The notes under the pieces were generated by a model, which searched no databases, was not told the DNA's origin, and saw only the letters and a program-made list of their open reading frames with translations. DNA of 64,000 nucleotides from Limnohabitans sp. (GTDB lineage: Bacteria; Pseudomonadota; Gammaproteobacteria; Burkholderiales; Burkholderiaceae_C). Positions 8,759-16,605 of the stretch are shown piece after piece; the first letter of the stretch is position 1; the number at the start of each line of letters is the position of its first letter. The position numbers and the translations under genes are program-made. The stretch spans positions 2,046,001-2,110,000 of the forward strand of contig NZ_JAAVVW010000003.1 of NCBI RefSeq assembly GCF_023910625.1. Reading direction: 5' to 3'.

Positions 8759-10951
8759 ATGTTCAGCAACGCTATGCCCACGCCACCAGGTTTTTACACC
8801 TCTCATGCCCTGCTTGCCGCGCGGCCTCGTTGGATCGCTCTAGGGGTCTCTGCCTTGTGTGCCGGATTGGCCGGGGCGCAAACAGCCGCGCAGCCTGCCA
8901 TCCCAGCCCTCGCGACGGTCGAAGTGGTCGGGCGCACTGCTTCTGGGGCCTACCATGCCGAAGAAGCCGTGGGGGCCAAGACAGAGCTGCCGCTGCGTGA
9001 ATTGCCGCAGTCGGTGCGCATCATCACGCGCCAGGCTATCGACGACCTTGGTGCCACCAAGCTGGACGATTTGCTGGACTACGTGGGCGGCGTTTCCAGG
9101 CAGAATAATTTTGGTGGTCTCTGGGACAACATCGCTATCCGTGGTTTGCCCGGCAACGAGGACACCGGCATGGCCACGCTGCTCAATGGCTTCTCGTCCA
9201 ACCGAGGCTTCAATGCGCCACGTGATCTGGCTGGCGTCGAGCGTATCGAATTCCTGAAGGGAACGGCCGCCGCGCTGTACGGCAGCAGTGAACCCGGCGG
9301 GACACTCAACATCGTGTCCAAACGCCCTTTGTGGCGCTCAGCAAATTCCGTTGAAGGTTATGTGGGCAGCTATGGCCTCAAGCGTAGCGCTTTTGACAGC
9401 ACGGGTCCGATAGGCGAGAACTTTGCGTACCGGCTCAATGTGGCCGTCGAGGATCGTGACAGTTTTCGTGACCTTGTGCATGCCAAGCGGGAGGTTGTGG
9501 CCCCGGCCTTCACCTGGAGGCTCAACCGTGACACAAAGCTCGAATACTCCGGTGAAATGCTTCGCCACAAGACTCCCCTGGACCGTGGCGTGGTGGCCGT
9601 CAACAATCAGCTCGGTGCGATTCCGCGTAACCGCTTCCTGGGCGAGCCAGCCGACGGCAGCGTCGAGGTGACCAACAACACGCACCAGCTGATCCTTTCA
9701 CATCAATGGAACAACACGTGGCGCAGCCGCTTCGGGCTGTCCCACCGGGAAACCTCGCTTAAAGGCCATTCGACCGAACCAACGTTGCTGCAGGCCAATG
9801 GTGATCTAAGGCGTCAACGTCGCTTCAGGGACTACGATTCGAGCGACATCGCCCTACAAGCCGAGCTCAATGGCAACCTGCTGATCGGATCGTTCGCACA
9901 CGAGCTTCTGATTGGGATGGAGGCCTACCGATTCGACATGGATTCGGTCATGCTGCGCGTCGATCCCACAGTGGGCAGTCCCTACGCGATCAACATCTAC
10001 CAGCCAGTGTATGGCCAAGCCCAGCCAACGCCTGTTGCCAACACCGGTACCGTTGATACCTTTGAACAACAACGCAACACGGCACTCTATGTGCAGGATG
10101 CCATCAAGCTGGCACCTCAATGGCGCCTCATCGCAGGCATCCGCATGGACAATTACCGTCAATCTCTGCTGAACCGCAGGACCGGTGTAAGCACCCATCA
10201 AGACCCATCGTCCACTTCACCGCGTTTGGGTCTGAGCTGGTTGCCGACCAATCAATGGACGCTCTTCGCGAATGCGGGGCGCTCGTTCCGGTCGAACGTC
10301 GGCGCGGATGTCCGTCAGGTCGGGTTTGAGCCGGAAAAGGGCCGGTCGCTGGAACTGGGCAGCAAATGGGAGGGCGCAGACAAGCGCATCGGCGTGACGG
10401 CTGCGCTGTTTGACATCCGCAAGCGCAATGTCTTGACCTCTGACCCCCTCAACACCGGGTTCTCGATCGCCGCCGGTGAGGTCAGCAGTCGGGGGGCAGA
10501 GCTGGACGCCGCCGGCCAAGTCACGCGGCACTGGCGCGTGAATGCAAGCCTGGTGCTCAATGATGTCAAGGTCAGCAAGGACAATACGCTCGCAGTTGGC
10601 GGACGCTTGCTGAATGTGCCTCGAATCAACAGCAGTGTGCTCGCCGTCTATGAAGACACACTGGATGGTGGCCAGCGCTATGGCATCGGCGGCGGCGTGA
10701 CACACATGGGCGAGCGGCTGGGTCAGGCCATGACGCAGTCTGAAGCAAATGCGGGCACGCAGGCCTTTGAATTGCCGGCCTACACGACGGTCAAGCTTGT
10801 GGGCTACTTGCGTCTGAGCAAGACCTTGCGCTTCACGCTAGATATTCACAATTTGTTCGACAAAACCTTTTACACGAGTTCCTACAGCCGCGTGTGGGTG
10901 ACGCCAGGTACGGCGCGGACCATCACGGTCGGTATGCAGGCCAAATTCTGA
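8759..10951 (+). CDS. TonB-dependent siderophore-type receptor
   Basis: A 730-residue outer-membrane receptor. An N-terminal signal region (WIALGVSALCAGLAGAQ) is followed by a TonB-box-like ATVEVVGR, the plug domain (ELPQSVRIITRQAIDDL; VERIEFLKGTAAALYGSSEPGGTLNIVSKRP) and a 22-strand-type barrel ending in phenylalanine (MQAKF). The QSVRIITRQ plug signature is typical of the siderophore receptor subfamily. ATG codons at 8759 and 8774 are both possible; neither has a clear ribosome-binding site. It heads an operon with an ABC ATPase (2-bp gap) and two permeases. A Fur-like box upstream supports an iron link, but the ligand is unknown. Confidence 0.88.
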   Translation: MFSNAMPTPPGFYTSHALLAARPRWIALGVSALCAGLAGAQTAAQPAIPALATVEVVGRTASGAYHAEEAVGAKTELPLRELPQSVRIITRQAIDDLGATKLDDLLDYVGGVSRQNNFGGLWDNIAIRGLPGNEDTGMATLLNGFSSNRGFNAPRDLAGVERIEFLKGTAAALYGSSEPGGTLNIVSKRPLWRSANSVEGYVGSYGLKRSAFDSTGPIGENFAYRLNVAVEDRDSFRDLVHAKREVVAPAFTWRLNRDTKLEYSGEMLRHKTPLDRGVVAVNNQLGAIPRNRFLGEPADGSVEVTNNTHQLILSHQWNNTWRSRFGLSHRETSLKGHSTEPTLLQANGDLRRQRRFRDYDSSDIALQAELNGNLLIGSFAHELLIGMEAYRFDMDSVMLRVDPTVGSPYAINIYQPVYGQAQPTPVANTGTVDTFEQQRNTALYVQDAIKLAPQWRLIAGIRMDNYRQSLLNRRTGVSTHQDPSSTSPRLGLSWLPTNQWTLFANAGRSFRSNVGADVRQVGFEPEKGRSLELGSKWEGADKRIGVTAALFDIRKRNVLTSDPLNTGFSIAAGEVSSRGAELDAAGQVTRHWRVNASLVLNDVKVSKDNTLAVGGRLLNVPRINSSVLAVYEDTLDGGQRYGIGGGVTHMGERLGQAMTQSEANAGTQAFELPAYTTVKLVGYLRLSKTLRFTLDIHNLFDKTFYTSSYSRVWVTPGTARTITVGMQAKF

Positions 10952-10953
10952 GC

Positions 10954-11715
10954 ATGTCAGATCTGATGCTGGAGACCTCCTCCACGAGTTCAGTGCCAGT
11001 GATCGAGATCCGCGATGCCGTCGCGGGCTACGGTGCAGCGATGATCCTGCGCGGTCTCTCGCTCGTCATCCTGCCTGGAGAAATTCATGTGCTGCTGGGC
11101 ACCAACGGCGCGGGCAAAACCACGACGCTCAATCTGCTGCTGGGTTTTTTGAAAGTTCGCAGCGGCCAAGTCCGCGTGCAGGGTCTGGATCCGGCCGTCG
11201 AACCCGTTGCGGCTCGGCGTCTGCTCGCTTACATCCCGGAGAACGTGGCGCTGTACGAGCACCTGAGTGCGCGTGAAAACATCGCCTATCTGCTGGATCT
11301 GGCCGATCAGCCGACGGATGCACAGGCTATCGGAGACGCGCTTTGCGCTGCGGGACTGGACAGGAGCACGCACGATCGGCGCGTCTTGGGCTTTTCCAAG
11401 GGCATGAGGCAGAAGGTCGCCATAGCGCTGGCGCTGGCCCGCAAAGTGTCGGTGCTGCTGCTGGACGAGCCGACCTCAGGGCTCGATCCGCAAGCGGCGG
11501 CGGAATTCACGCGTCTGATGGGCGTGCTGCGCAATCAGGGTGTCGCGATCCTCATGGTCACGCATGACCTGCTGGGCGCAGCCGACGTGGCCGACAGCAT
11601 CGGCTTCTTGCGTGATGGACGGTTAGTCGAGCAGGTGGCGGCGACTGCGGGGCCACACCGCTTCGATGTGCCTGCCTTGCACCGCCACTATGCCAGCGTG
11701 GAGATGGCAGGATGA
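10954..11715 (+). CDS. ABC transporter ATP-binding protein, ABC-2 type
   Basis: A 253-residue ATPase starting at ATG 10954, 2 bp after the receptor stop. Walker A is GTNGAGKTTT (about residues 50-59), the signature appears as LGFSKGMRQK, Walker B as VLLLDEPTSGLD, and the switch histidine as MVTHD. The degenerate signature (FSKGMRQ in place of LSGGQ) is usual in the ABC-2/NatA-like drug, lantibiotic and NosF group. It should energise the two following permeases, with which it overlaps by ATGA, so it belongs to an export-type or envelope-remodelling transporter rather than a classical siderophore importer. Confidence 0.9.
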   Translation: MSDLMLETSSTSSVPVIEIRDAVAGYGAAMILRGLSLVILPGEIHVLLGTNGAGKTTTLNLLLGFLKVRSGQVRVQGLDPAVEPVAARRLLAYIPENVALYEHLSARENIAYLLDLADQPTDAQAIGDALCAAGLDRSTHDRRVLGFSKGMRQKVAIALALARKVSVLLLDEPTSGLDPQAAAEFTRLMGVLRNQGVAILMVTHDLLGAADVADSIGFLRDGRLVEQVAATAGPHRFDVPALHRHYASVEMAG

Positions 11716-13139
11716 GCAAGACGATCAGGATTGCGCGGGAAGAGTGGCGTCTGTTGTGGCGCGACCGCGTGGCCATGATCGGGGTAGCTCTGCTGCTCAT
11801 CTTGACGGCGATTGCGGCCTTCACCGCCTGGGAACAGCGCAGCGCGGCCAATCAGGACAGGATGCGCTACCAGTCGCAGGCGGATCGCGAGTTCGAGATG
11901 CAACCCGACCGGCACCCGCACCGCATGGTGCACTACGGCACGTTCGCCTTCAGACCCATCCAGCCGTTGGCGGCCTTCGACGCCGGTATCGACCCCTACA
12001 CCGGCCACACGCTCTATCTGGAAGGCCATCGCCAGAACAGCGCCAACTTCGCAGACGTGCGTCAGTCCTCGCTCATGCTGCGCTTCGGCCAGCTGAACCC
12101 CGCTTTCGTGCTGCAGGTGCTCGCCCCCTTGCTGCTCATCTTCATGGGCCATGCGGCTGTGGCCCGCGAGCGCGAAGCCGGGACCTTGCGGATGTTGCTG
12201 GCGCAGGGACTGCGCCCCGGGCAGCTCGTAGCGGGCAAGTTGCTGGCGCTGATCGGCGTTTGTGCATTGATGCTGGTCCCCGCCGCACTGGCGCTGGCCT
12301 GGATAGCAACGACCAAGACCTCGCCGATCAGCCTGGTTCTGGTGATGCTGTTCGCATATGGTATCTGGCTGGTCCTTTGGGCCGTGGCGGTGGTGGGTGT
12401 TTCCGCCTTTGCCGCGCGCAGCCGGGATGCCCTGATCGCACTGCTCGCGCTCTGGGCGCTGACCGTGGTGCTGGTGCCGCGACTTGCGTCCGAAGTTGTG
12501 GCGTATGCAATGCCCCTGCCCACGCGCATCGAAACCGACATCGCAGTGGGCCGCGACCTGGCTGCGATGGGCGACAGCCACAACCCCGACGACCCCTACT
12601 TCAGCGAGTTCCGCAATAAGGTGTTGGCGCAGTTCGGCGTCAGTCGTGTTGAGGATCTGCCGGTGAACTACAAAGGTGTGCTGGGCATGGAGGGCGAGCG
12701 CCTGACAAGTGATCTTTTCAACCGCTATGCCGAGCGTAGCTTCGCGCTCCAGGAGGCACAGTTGCAGCGTGTCGACGCCTTCTCGCTGACCAGCCCCGTG
12801 CTCGCCTTGCGTCGCATTTCCATGATCGCGGCGGGTACCGACTTGCACGCCTACCGCCGCTTCCTCGAACAGGCGGAGAGCCATCGCTATGAACTCGTGC
12901 AGCGACTCAACCGCATGCAGGCCGAGAAGCTGAACTTTGCGACCGACAAAGGCAGCCTGTCTGGTCGAATCAGCAATGAAAACTGGCACAACATCGCCGA
13001 GTTTCGTTTTGAGCCCGAGACGGCGTCCGCCGCCCTGCGACGCGCAACTCCCATGGCTGGCGTGCTGCTGGCGTGGCTAGCGGCACTTGTCGCACTGATT
13101 CTTATGTCTACGCGGCGGTTGGCTGCTGGTTTGCGATGA
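11712..13139 (+). CDS. ABC-2 type permease with DUF3526-like architecture (first of two)
   Basis: 475 residues with an N-terminal transmembrane helix (about residues 22-38), a long extracytoplasmic segment to about 135, a central membrane block (LQVLAPLLLIFMGHAAVARERE onward, about five helices) in which the cytoplasmic AREREAGTLRMLLAQG resembles the coupling segment of ABC-2 permeases, a second large soluble part (about 270-445) and a terminal helix before STRRLAAGLR. This layout is that of the DUF3526 permeases. The start overlaps the ATPase stop and the end overlaps the next gene, so the three are coupled. Substrate unknown. Confidence 0.8.
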   Translation: MSKTIRIAREEWRLLWRDRVAMIGVALLLILTAIAAFTAWEQRSAANQDRMRYQSQADREFEMQPDRHPHRMVHYGTFAFRPIQPLAAFDAGIDPYTGHTLYLEGHRQNSANFADVRQSSLMLRFGQLNPAFVLQVLAPLLLIFMGHAAVAREREAGTLRMLLAQGLRPGQLVAGKLLALIGVCALMLVPAALALAWIATTKTSPISLVLVMLFAYGIWLVLWAVAVVGVSAFAARSRDALIALLALWALTVVLVPRLASEVVAYAMPLPTRIETDIAVGRDLAAMGDSHNPDDPYFSEFRNKVLAQFGVSRVEDLPVNYKGVLGMEGERLTSDLFNRYAERSFALQEAQLQRVDAFSLTSPVLALRRISMIAAGTDLHAYRRFLEQAESHRYELVQRLNRMQAEKLNFATDKGSLSGRISNENWHNIAEFRFEPETASAALRRATPMAGVLLAWLAALVALILMSTRRLAAGLR

Positions 13140-14518
13140 GCTGGCTCGCTCATGAATGGCGGCTCCTGAGTCGCTCGCGACTGGCACTCATCAGCTTAAT
13201 GCTGTTGATGAGCTTGTCAGCACTGGCCGTGGTATCGGGCCTTTTGGAGCTGTCCCGCCAAGAACAGACGATTGCACGACTAGCCGAATTACAGGCAAAA
13301 GAACTCGCGGCACAACAACCCAAATTGACGCAGAAAGGCGATGCAGGAACGGTGGCCTACTATGCCTCCTTGGTTACTTGGGATGAGCCTGCGCCTGCGG
13401 CCTTCTTGGCCCTGGGTCTTCGAGATACGGCGCCCTATGTTTTGCGCGTGCGTGCGCTCGCGCTGCAGGCACAGTTGCACGAGGGCGAGGTGTTCAACCC
13501 CGAACTTGCGCTGGCCGGGCGCTTTGATTTCGCCTTTGTGCTGGTCTATCTGGCACCGCTGTTCCTGATTGCGCTGCTCTACGACCTCGTCTCGGGCGAG
13601 CGGCATGCGGGCCGACTGGCGACACTGATTGCCTTGACAGGCGGCGGACGCTGCCTCTGGTTGCGCCGCGCCGCCCTGCGTGCCGTGTGCGTGTTCGTCG
13701 CCCTGGCGCTACCCCTGCTGGCCGGCGCATGGGCAAGCAAAATGCCGGCTGTGTCTATGGTCACGGCCTTAGGCACCGTACTGGGGTACCTGTTATTTTG
13801 GACCGGGTTGTCGCTCGCGGTCGCCGCCCGAAGGGCCAGCTCGGTCAACAACGCCACTGCCTTGATGAGCTGCTGGGCAATGCTGACACTGGTGTTACCC
13901 ACCATCGGCCATGCCGTGCTGGCGCAGGCCGTTCCGGTCCGTCAGGGCGTAGATCTGATGCTGGCACAGCGCCAGGAGGTGCATGGCGCTTGGGATTTGC
14001 CTCGCGAGGAGACGATGCAGCGCTTTTTCCGCACCCATCCTGAATGGCAGAAGACCGCGCCGTTGCCGTCAGGCTTTCATTGGAAGTGGTACTTCGCCTT
14101 CCAGCATCTGGGTGACGAAAGCGTCGCCAAACAAGTGGCCGCTTACCGCGCTGGCCTGCTGGCGCGCCAGCGCTGGACCGAACGCCTCGGCTGGCTGCTG
14201 CCCGGCGTGGGCGTGCAGGCTGTCTTACACCGCGTGGCCTCGACAGACCTCCACGCGCAGCTTGACTACCAGGACCAGGTTGCCAGATTTCACACGCGGC
14301 TGCGTTCGTTCTATTACCCGTATCTGTTCAACGAGACCCGATTCGATGCGCAAGATTTCGAGCTGCTGCCCCGTTTCCAGTCGAGGGGGGCTGACACCAA
14401 ACCCTTAGGTGGCTCCCTCCTGGCGCTCGCCCTGCTCGCCCTTGCCGCAACACTGTGGGGCGTGCGCGCATCCAGAAACGCAGCCGCAAGCGCAATCCAC
14501 CAACAAGGTGTGAACTGA
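13136..14518 (+). CDS. ABC-2 type permease with DUF3526-like architecture (second of two)
   Basis: 460 residues from ATG 13136, which overlaps the preceding stop (ATGA). An N-terminal helix (LALISLMLLMSLSALAVVSGLL), a soluble loop, then membrane helices after FAFVLVYLAPLFLIALLYDLVSGERHAGRLATLIAL match the layout of the first permease, though the two are only distantly similar. The pair probably forms a heterodimeric membrane part for the upstream ATPase. An ATG 63 bp further upstream in the same frame would lie well inside the first permease and is less likely. No further operon gene follows; the next sequence is a hydrolase remnant. Confidence 0.8.
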   Translation: MSWLAHEWRLLSRSRLALISLMLLMSLSALAVVSGLLELSRQEQTIARLAELQAKELAAQQPKLTQKGDAGTVAYYASLVTWDEPAPAAFLALGLRDTAPYVLRVRALALQAQLHEGEVFNPELALAGRFDFAFVLVYLAPLFLIALLYDLVSGERHAGRLATLIALTGGGRCLWLRRAALRAVCVFVALALPLLAGAWASKMPAVSMVTALGTVLGYLLFWTGLSLAVAARRASSVNNATALMSCWAMLTLVLPTIGHAVLAQAVPVRQGVDLMLAQRQEVHGAWDLPREETMQRFFRTHPEWQKTAPLPSGFHWKWYFAFQHLGDESVAKQVAAYRAGLLARQRWTERLGWLLPGVGVQAVLHRVASTDLHAQLDYQDQVARFHTRLRSFYYPYLFNETRFDAQDFELLPRFQSRGADTKPLGGSLLALALLALAATLWGVRASRNAAASAIHQQGVN

Positions 14519-14546
14519 GACTTCACGCGATGCATGCCCAGTTGCC

Positions 14547-14693
14547 TCATGGCCACCGATCCAGTAGCGGCCCCACATAAGCTTTGCCCAAGTCGTGCCC
14601 GCCTTTGGGCGCCACCGTGACGGGAATACCTGTCAATTGACCAAAGGCCTGAACATTGGCCAGAATGCTTTGCCAGTCTTCTTCGCCCACAAA
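14547..14693 (-). pseudogene. C-terminal remnant of an alpha/beta-hydrolase
   Basis: On the minus strand 48 codons run from the edge of an IS256-type inverted repeat to a TGA at 14547-14549. The peptide contains VTVAPKGGHDLGKAYVG, which looks like the segment with the catalytic histidine near the end of an alpha/beta-hydrolase. There is no start codon: the frame begins exactly at the first base beside the IS end. It is what remains of a gene destroyed by transposition or deletion. Confidence 0.65.
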
Positions 14694-14719
14694 GGGTGTA
14701 CGGAGTTATGTGTAAACGG
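14694..14719 (+). repeat. Solo IS256-type terminal inverted repeat
   Basis: 26 bp beginning GGGTGTACGGAG and ending ATGTGTAAACGG, matching the ends of the IS256 element at 1766-3081 at most positions. Read on the plus strand the element should extend to the right, but no transposase follows; a toxin-antitoxin module lies there. It is a leftover end of a related, not identical, element. Confidence 0.75.
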
Positions 14720-14832
14720 GGCTGCGATCAGTCCGACGGGTCATTAGTCGTCCCTGAGTGGATGGTCGGGGGTGTTGGTACAGACGGGGATGATTACCCC
14801 ACCACCGGTTTCAAGCTGCATTTCTATCAACT

Positions 14833-14869
14833 TTGGTTTAAGTGTATTGATTGGCTATACTTGTATAGC
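14833..14869 (+). promoter_or_regulatory. Promoter and operator of the RelBE-like module
   Basis: A -35-like TTGGTT (14833-14838) and a -10 TATACT (14856-14861) are separated by 17 bp. The -10 lies within the perfect palindrome GCTATACTTGTATAGC (14854-14869, arms of 7 bp with a 2-bp centre). A ribbon-helix-helix antitoxin bound there would block RNA polymerase, the standard autoregulation of such modules. Confidence 0.7.
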
Positions 14870-14891
14870 AACCACATCAAGGGAAGAAGCC

Positions 14892-15104
14892 ATGCTTGCC
14901 ATCCGCCTGCCCGAAAACATCGAAGCACGCTTGGCCGAACTGGCTCAAGAGACCGGGCTGACCAAGACCGCGCTGGTCCGCGAAGCGATCCTTGAACACA
15001 TCGACGACTTGGAAGACTATTTCCTGGCCGAGGCCCGCGCGCGCAAGAACCGCAAAACCATTTCGCTGGAAGATGTGGAGCGCGAGCTTGGCCTGGAAAA
15101 TTGA
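14892..15104 (+). CDS. relB: Antitoxin, ribbon-helix-helix RelB-type
   Basis: A 70-residue protein. MLAIRLPENIEARLAELAQETGLTKTALVREAILEHI is a ribbon-helix-helix DNA-binding domain, followed by an acidic toxin-binding tail (DLEDYFLAEARA...ISLEDVERELGLEN). ATG 14892 is preceded by GGGAAGAAG. A longer reading from further upstream would run through the promoter and operator and is rejected. The gene overlaps the toxin frame by 17 bp. It should neutralise the adjacent RelE-like toxin and repress the operon through the palindrome just upstream. Confidence 0.9.
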   Translation: MLAIRLPENIEARLAELAQETGLTKTALVREAILEHIDDLEDYFLAEARARKNRKTISLEDVERELGLEN

Positions 15105-15357
15105 ATTTGACCCAGACGCCCTCAAGGATCTGCGCAAACTCGACAAAGCCATTCAAATCCGTTTGGTGGGTTTTCTGCGCACACGCCTGAGCAGCTTGAC
15201 CAACCCACGCAACATTGGCGAGGCCCTGTCGGGTCAGCGCTTGGGCAGTTACTGGAAATATCGTGTGGGCGATTGGCGCATCATCTGTGACATCCAGGAC
15301 CAGAAAATTCTGGTGCGCGTGCTGTGCATCGGTAGTCGGCGTGAGGTCTATCGATAG
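15088..15357 (+). CDS. relE: Toxin, RelE/ParE superfamily
   Basis: About 89 residues: AWKIEFDPDALKDLRKLDKAIQ at the N-terminus, then YWKYRVGDWRIICDIQD and VRVLCIGSRREVYR, the typical RelE/ParE core with its conserved arginine-rich strands and C-terminal HRxxVY-like end (SRREVYR). The best start is TTG 15088, just after GGAGCGCGAG and within the antitoxin end; ATG 15076 would add four residues. RelE-type toxins cleave mRNA on the ribosome, while ParE relatives act on gyrase; the residues seen here favour the RelE branch but do not prove it. Confidence 0.88.
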   Translation: MAWKIEFDPDALKDLRKLDKAIQIRLVGFLRTRLSSLTNPRNIGEALSGQRLGSYWKYRVGDWRIICDIQDQKILVRVLCIGSRREVYR

Positions 15358-15457
15358 GTTTTGAGAGCATAAACGGTGGAATTGGCAATCTGCCCTTCAA
15401 TTGGTCCCACTTCTCCAATTGAACGAGCGTTGAATGCTTGCACGGGTGCTTATGCGA

Positions 15458-15886
15458 CTATCCTGCTGTTTGTTGATCGAGCCAAGGGTTCAAAAGCGCC
15501 ACGCCGGTCGCTTCAAAATCCGGCACGTTGCGTGTCACTACAGTGAATTTGTGCTCGAGGGCTGTTGCCGCAATCATCGCGTCCCGGTCTGAGCACGGGT
15601 TGGGGATGTGCAGCGCCGCACAGACGGGTGCGGTGCTTTCTGCAAATGGCAAAATGCGGCCCGCAAAAGCGGTGCGAACGCCACCCAACCAATGGCGCAA
15701 AGCGCTGCCTTGAGGAGGCGTTTTGCGCTCCAACGCTTGAATACCCAATTCCAGCTCGAGCAGTGTGATGGCTGACAAAAAAAACTGGTTGCTGGGCTGC
15801 CCAGCCGCCCATTGGCGCACCGCCATGGAAGGTTTGGGCTTGCCTTGGCGCAGCTCGGAAATGACGTTGGTATCCAGAACGAACAT
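15458..15886 (-). CDS. vapC: PIN-domain ribonuclease toxin, VapC-type
   Basis: A 142-residue PIN protein. Conserved acidic residues appear in LDTNVISEL (D5), in TLLELELGI (the family glutamate), and in SDRDAMIAATA and VTRNVPDF toward the C-terminus, forming the metal-dependent RNase site. It lies 9 bp downstream of a Phd-type antitoxin gene on the minus strand. VapC toxins cut tRNA or rRNA; the target here cannot be read from sequence. The module points the opposite way to the RelBE and MazEF modules that flank it. Confidence 0.9.
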   Translation of the reverse strand: MFVLDTNVISELRQGKPKPSMAVRQWAAGQPSNQFFLSAITLLELELGIQALERKTPPQGSALRHWLGGVRTAFAGRILPFAESTAPVCAALHIPNPCSDRDAMIAATALEHKFTVVTRNVPDFEATGVALLNPWLDQQTAG

Positions 15887-15895
15887 GGATCGCCT

Positions 15896-16156
15896 TCAGT
15901 CCAGGGTCGCGGCCTGAATCTGAATCCCCAGTTTGGGCGGATCGAAATCGAAGCTTTCACCGCCCGGTATGCCGTCCATCACCTCCAGCAAAGACGGTGC
16001 TGCCTTACCGGCCATGCGGTAGTAGTCATCGATTTTGAGCAATGCAAACGCGGGGCGACCCCGGTCGGTGATGAACACGGGACCATCCACTGCAGCGCGT
16101 TTGGCGGCCGACACGTCTCGTGTGAAGTCGCGGCTTGAAAACGTGTGAATGCTCAT
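15896..16156 (-). CDS. Antitoxin, Phd/YefM family
   Basis: 86 residues starting at ATG 16156 (preceded by GAAGGG): MSIHTFSSRDFTRDVSAAKRAA followed by GPVFITDRGRPAFALLKIDDYYRMAG is the Phd/YefM DNA-binding fold. The tail (SFDFDPPKLGIQIQAATLD) should wrap the PIN toxin. The start codon is chosen because the sequence further upstream is the promoter. Pairing of Phd-type antitoxins with PIN toxins is common. Confidence 0.88.
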   Translation of the reverse strand: MSIHTFSSRDFTRDVSAAKRAAVDGPVFITDRGRPAFALLKIDDYYRMAGKAAPSLLEVMDGIPGGESFDFDPPKLGIQIQAATLD

Positions 16157-16184
16157 GTGTGGCCCTTCAGGATTTAATGTTTGT

Positions 16185-16212
16185 ATGTTACGACAATCGC
16201 TTGACTTGTCAA
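16185..16212 (-). promoter_or_regulatory. Promoter and operator of the Phd/PIN module
   Basis: Read on the minus strand, TTGACA (16207-16212) and TAACAT (16185-16190) are spaced by 16 bp. The -35 is part of the perfect palindrome TTGACTTGTCAA (16201-16212), a plausible site for the Phd-type antitoxin. Confidence 0.6.
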
Positions 16213-16309
16213 TGATCAGGGCTTGATGTGCTGGATGCCGTTCGAAGGCGTGAAGCGTAAATCCTGCGAATGCGCTTTCGCCGATTGATTTCGGCTCAAA
16301 AAGAAAGTG

Positions 16310-16356
16310 TTGTGCGCCGAATATGGCGTGTCTACAATGTAGATACATAACAGGAG
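16310..16356 (+). promoter_or_regulatory. Promoter, operator and ribosome-binding site of mazEF
   Basis: TTGTGC (16310-16315) and TACAAT (16333-16338) are 17 bp apart. The -10 lies in the palindromic block TGTCTACAATGTAGATACA with core CTACA-A-TGTAG, a likely MazE operator. AGGAG at 16352-16356 is 6 bp before the mazE ATG. Confidence 0.65.
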
Positions 16357-16362
16357 AATGTC

Positions 16363-16605
16363 ATGGAAGCTGTGATTCGCAAATGGGGCAATAGCCCTGC
16401 ATTGCGCCTGCCAAGCGCAGTCATGAAGTCGGCCGCATTCGACTTGGAGCAGCACGTCATCATCACGGCAACGAAAGGTCGAATCGTCATCGAGCCCGCT
16501 GCCCAGCCTGAGTACAAATTGGAAGACCTGTTGGCAGGCATGACCGACGAGAACGCCCATGGTGTGGTGGACTTTGGCGGGCCAGTTGGGCAGGAAGCTC
16601 TCTGA
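16363..16605 (+). CDS. mazE: Antitoxin, MazE/AbrB-type
   Basis: 80 residues: MEAVIRKWGNSPALRLPSAVMKSAAF is the swapped-hairpin AbrB/MazE DNA-binding domain, and KLEDLLAGMTDENAHGVVDFGGPVGQEAL is the acidic toxin-inhibiting tail. A strong AGGAG precedes the ATG. The stop overlaps the mazF start (TGATG), giving translational coupling. The tail is partly duplicated in a remnant at about 17.1 kb. Confidence 0.93.
   Translation: MEAVIRKWGNSPALRLPSAVMKSAAFDLEQHVIITATKGRIVIEPAAQPEYKLEDLLAGMTDENAHGVVDFGGPVGQEAL

Noticed and set aside
14772-14891. An N-terminal extension of the RelB-like antitoxin
   Set aside because: It would translate through the promoter and operator, while ATG 14892 has a ribosome-binding site and gives the normal family length.
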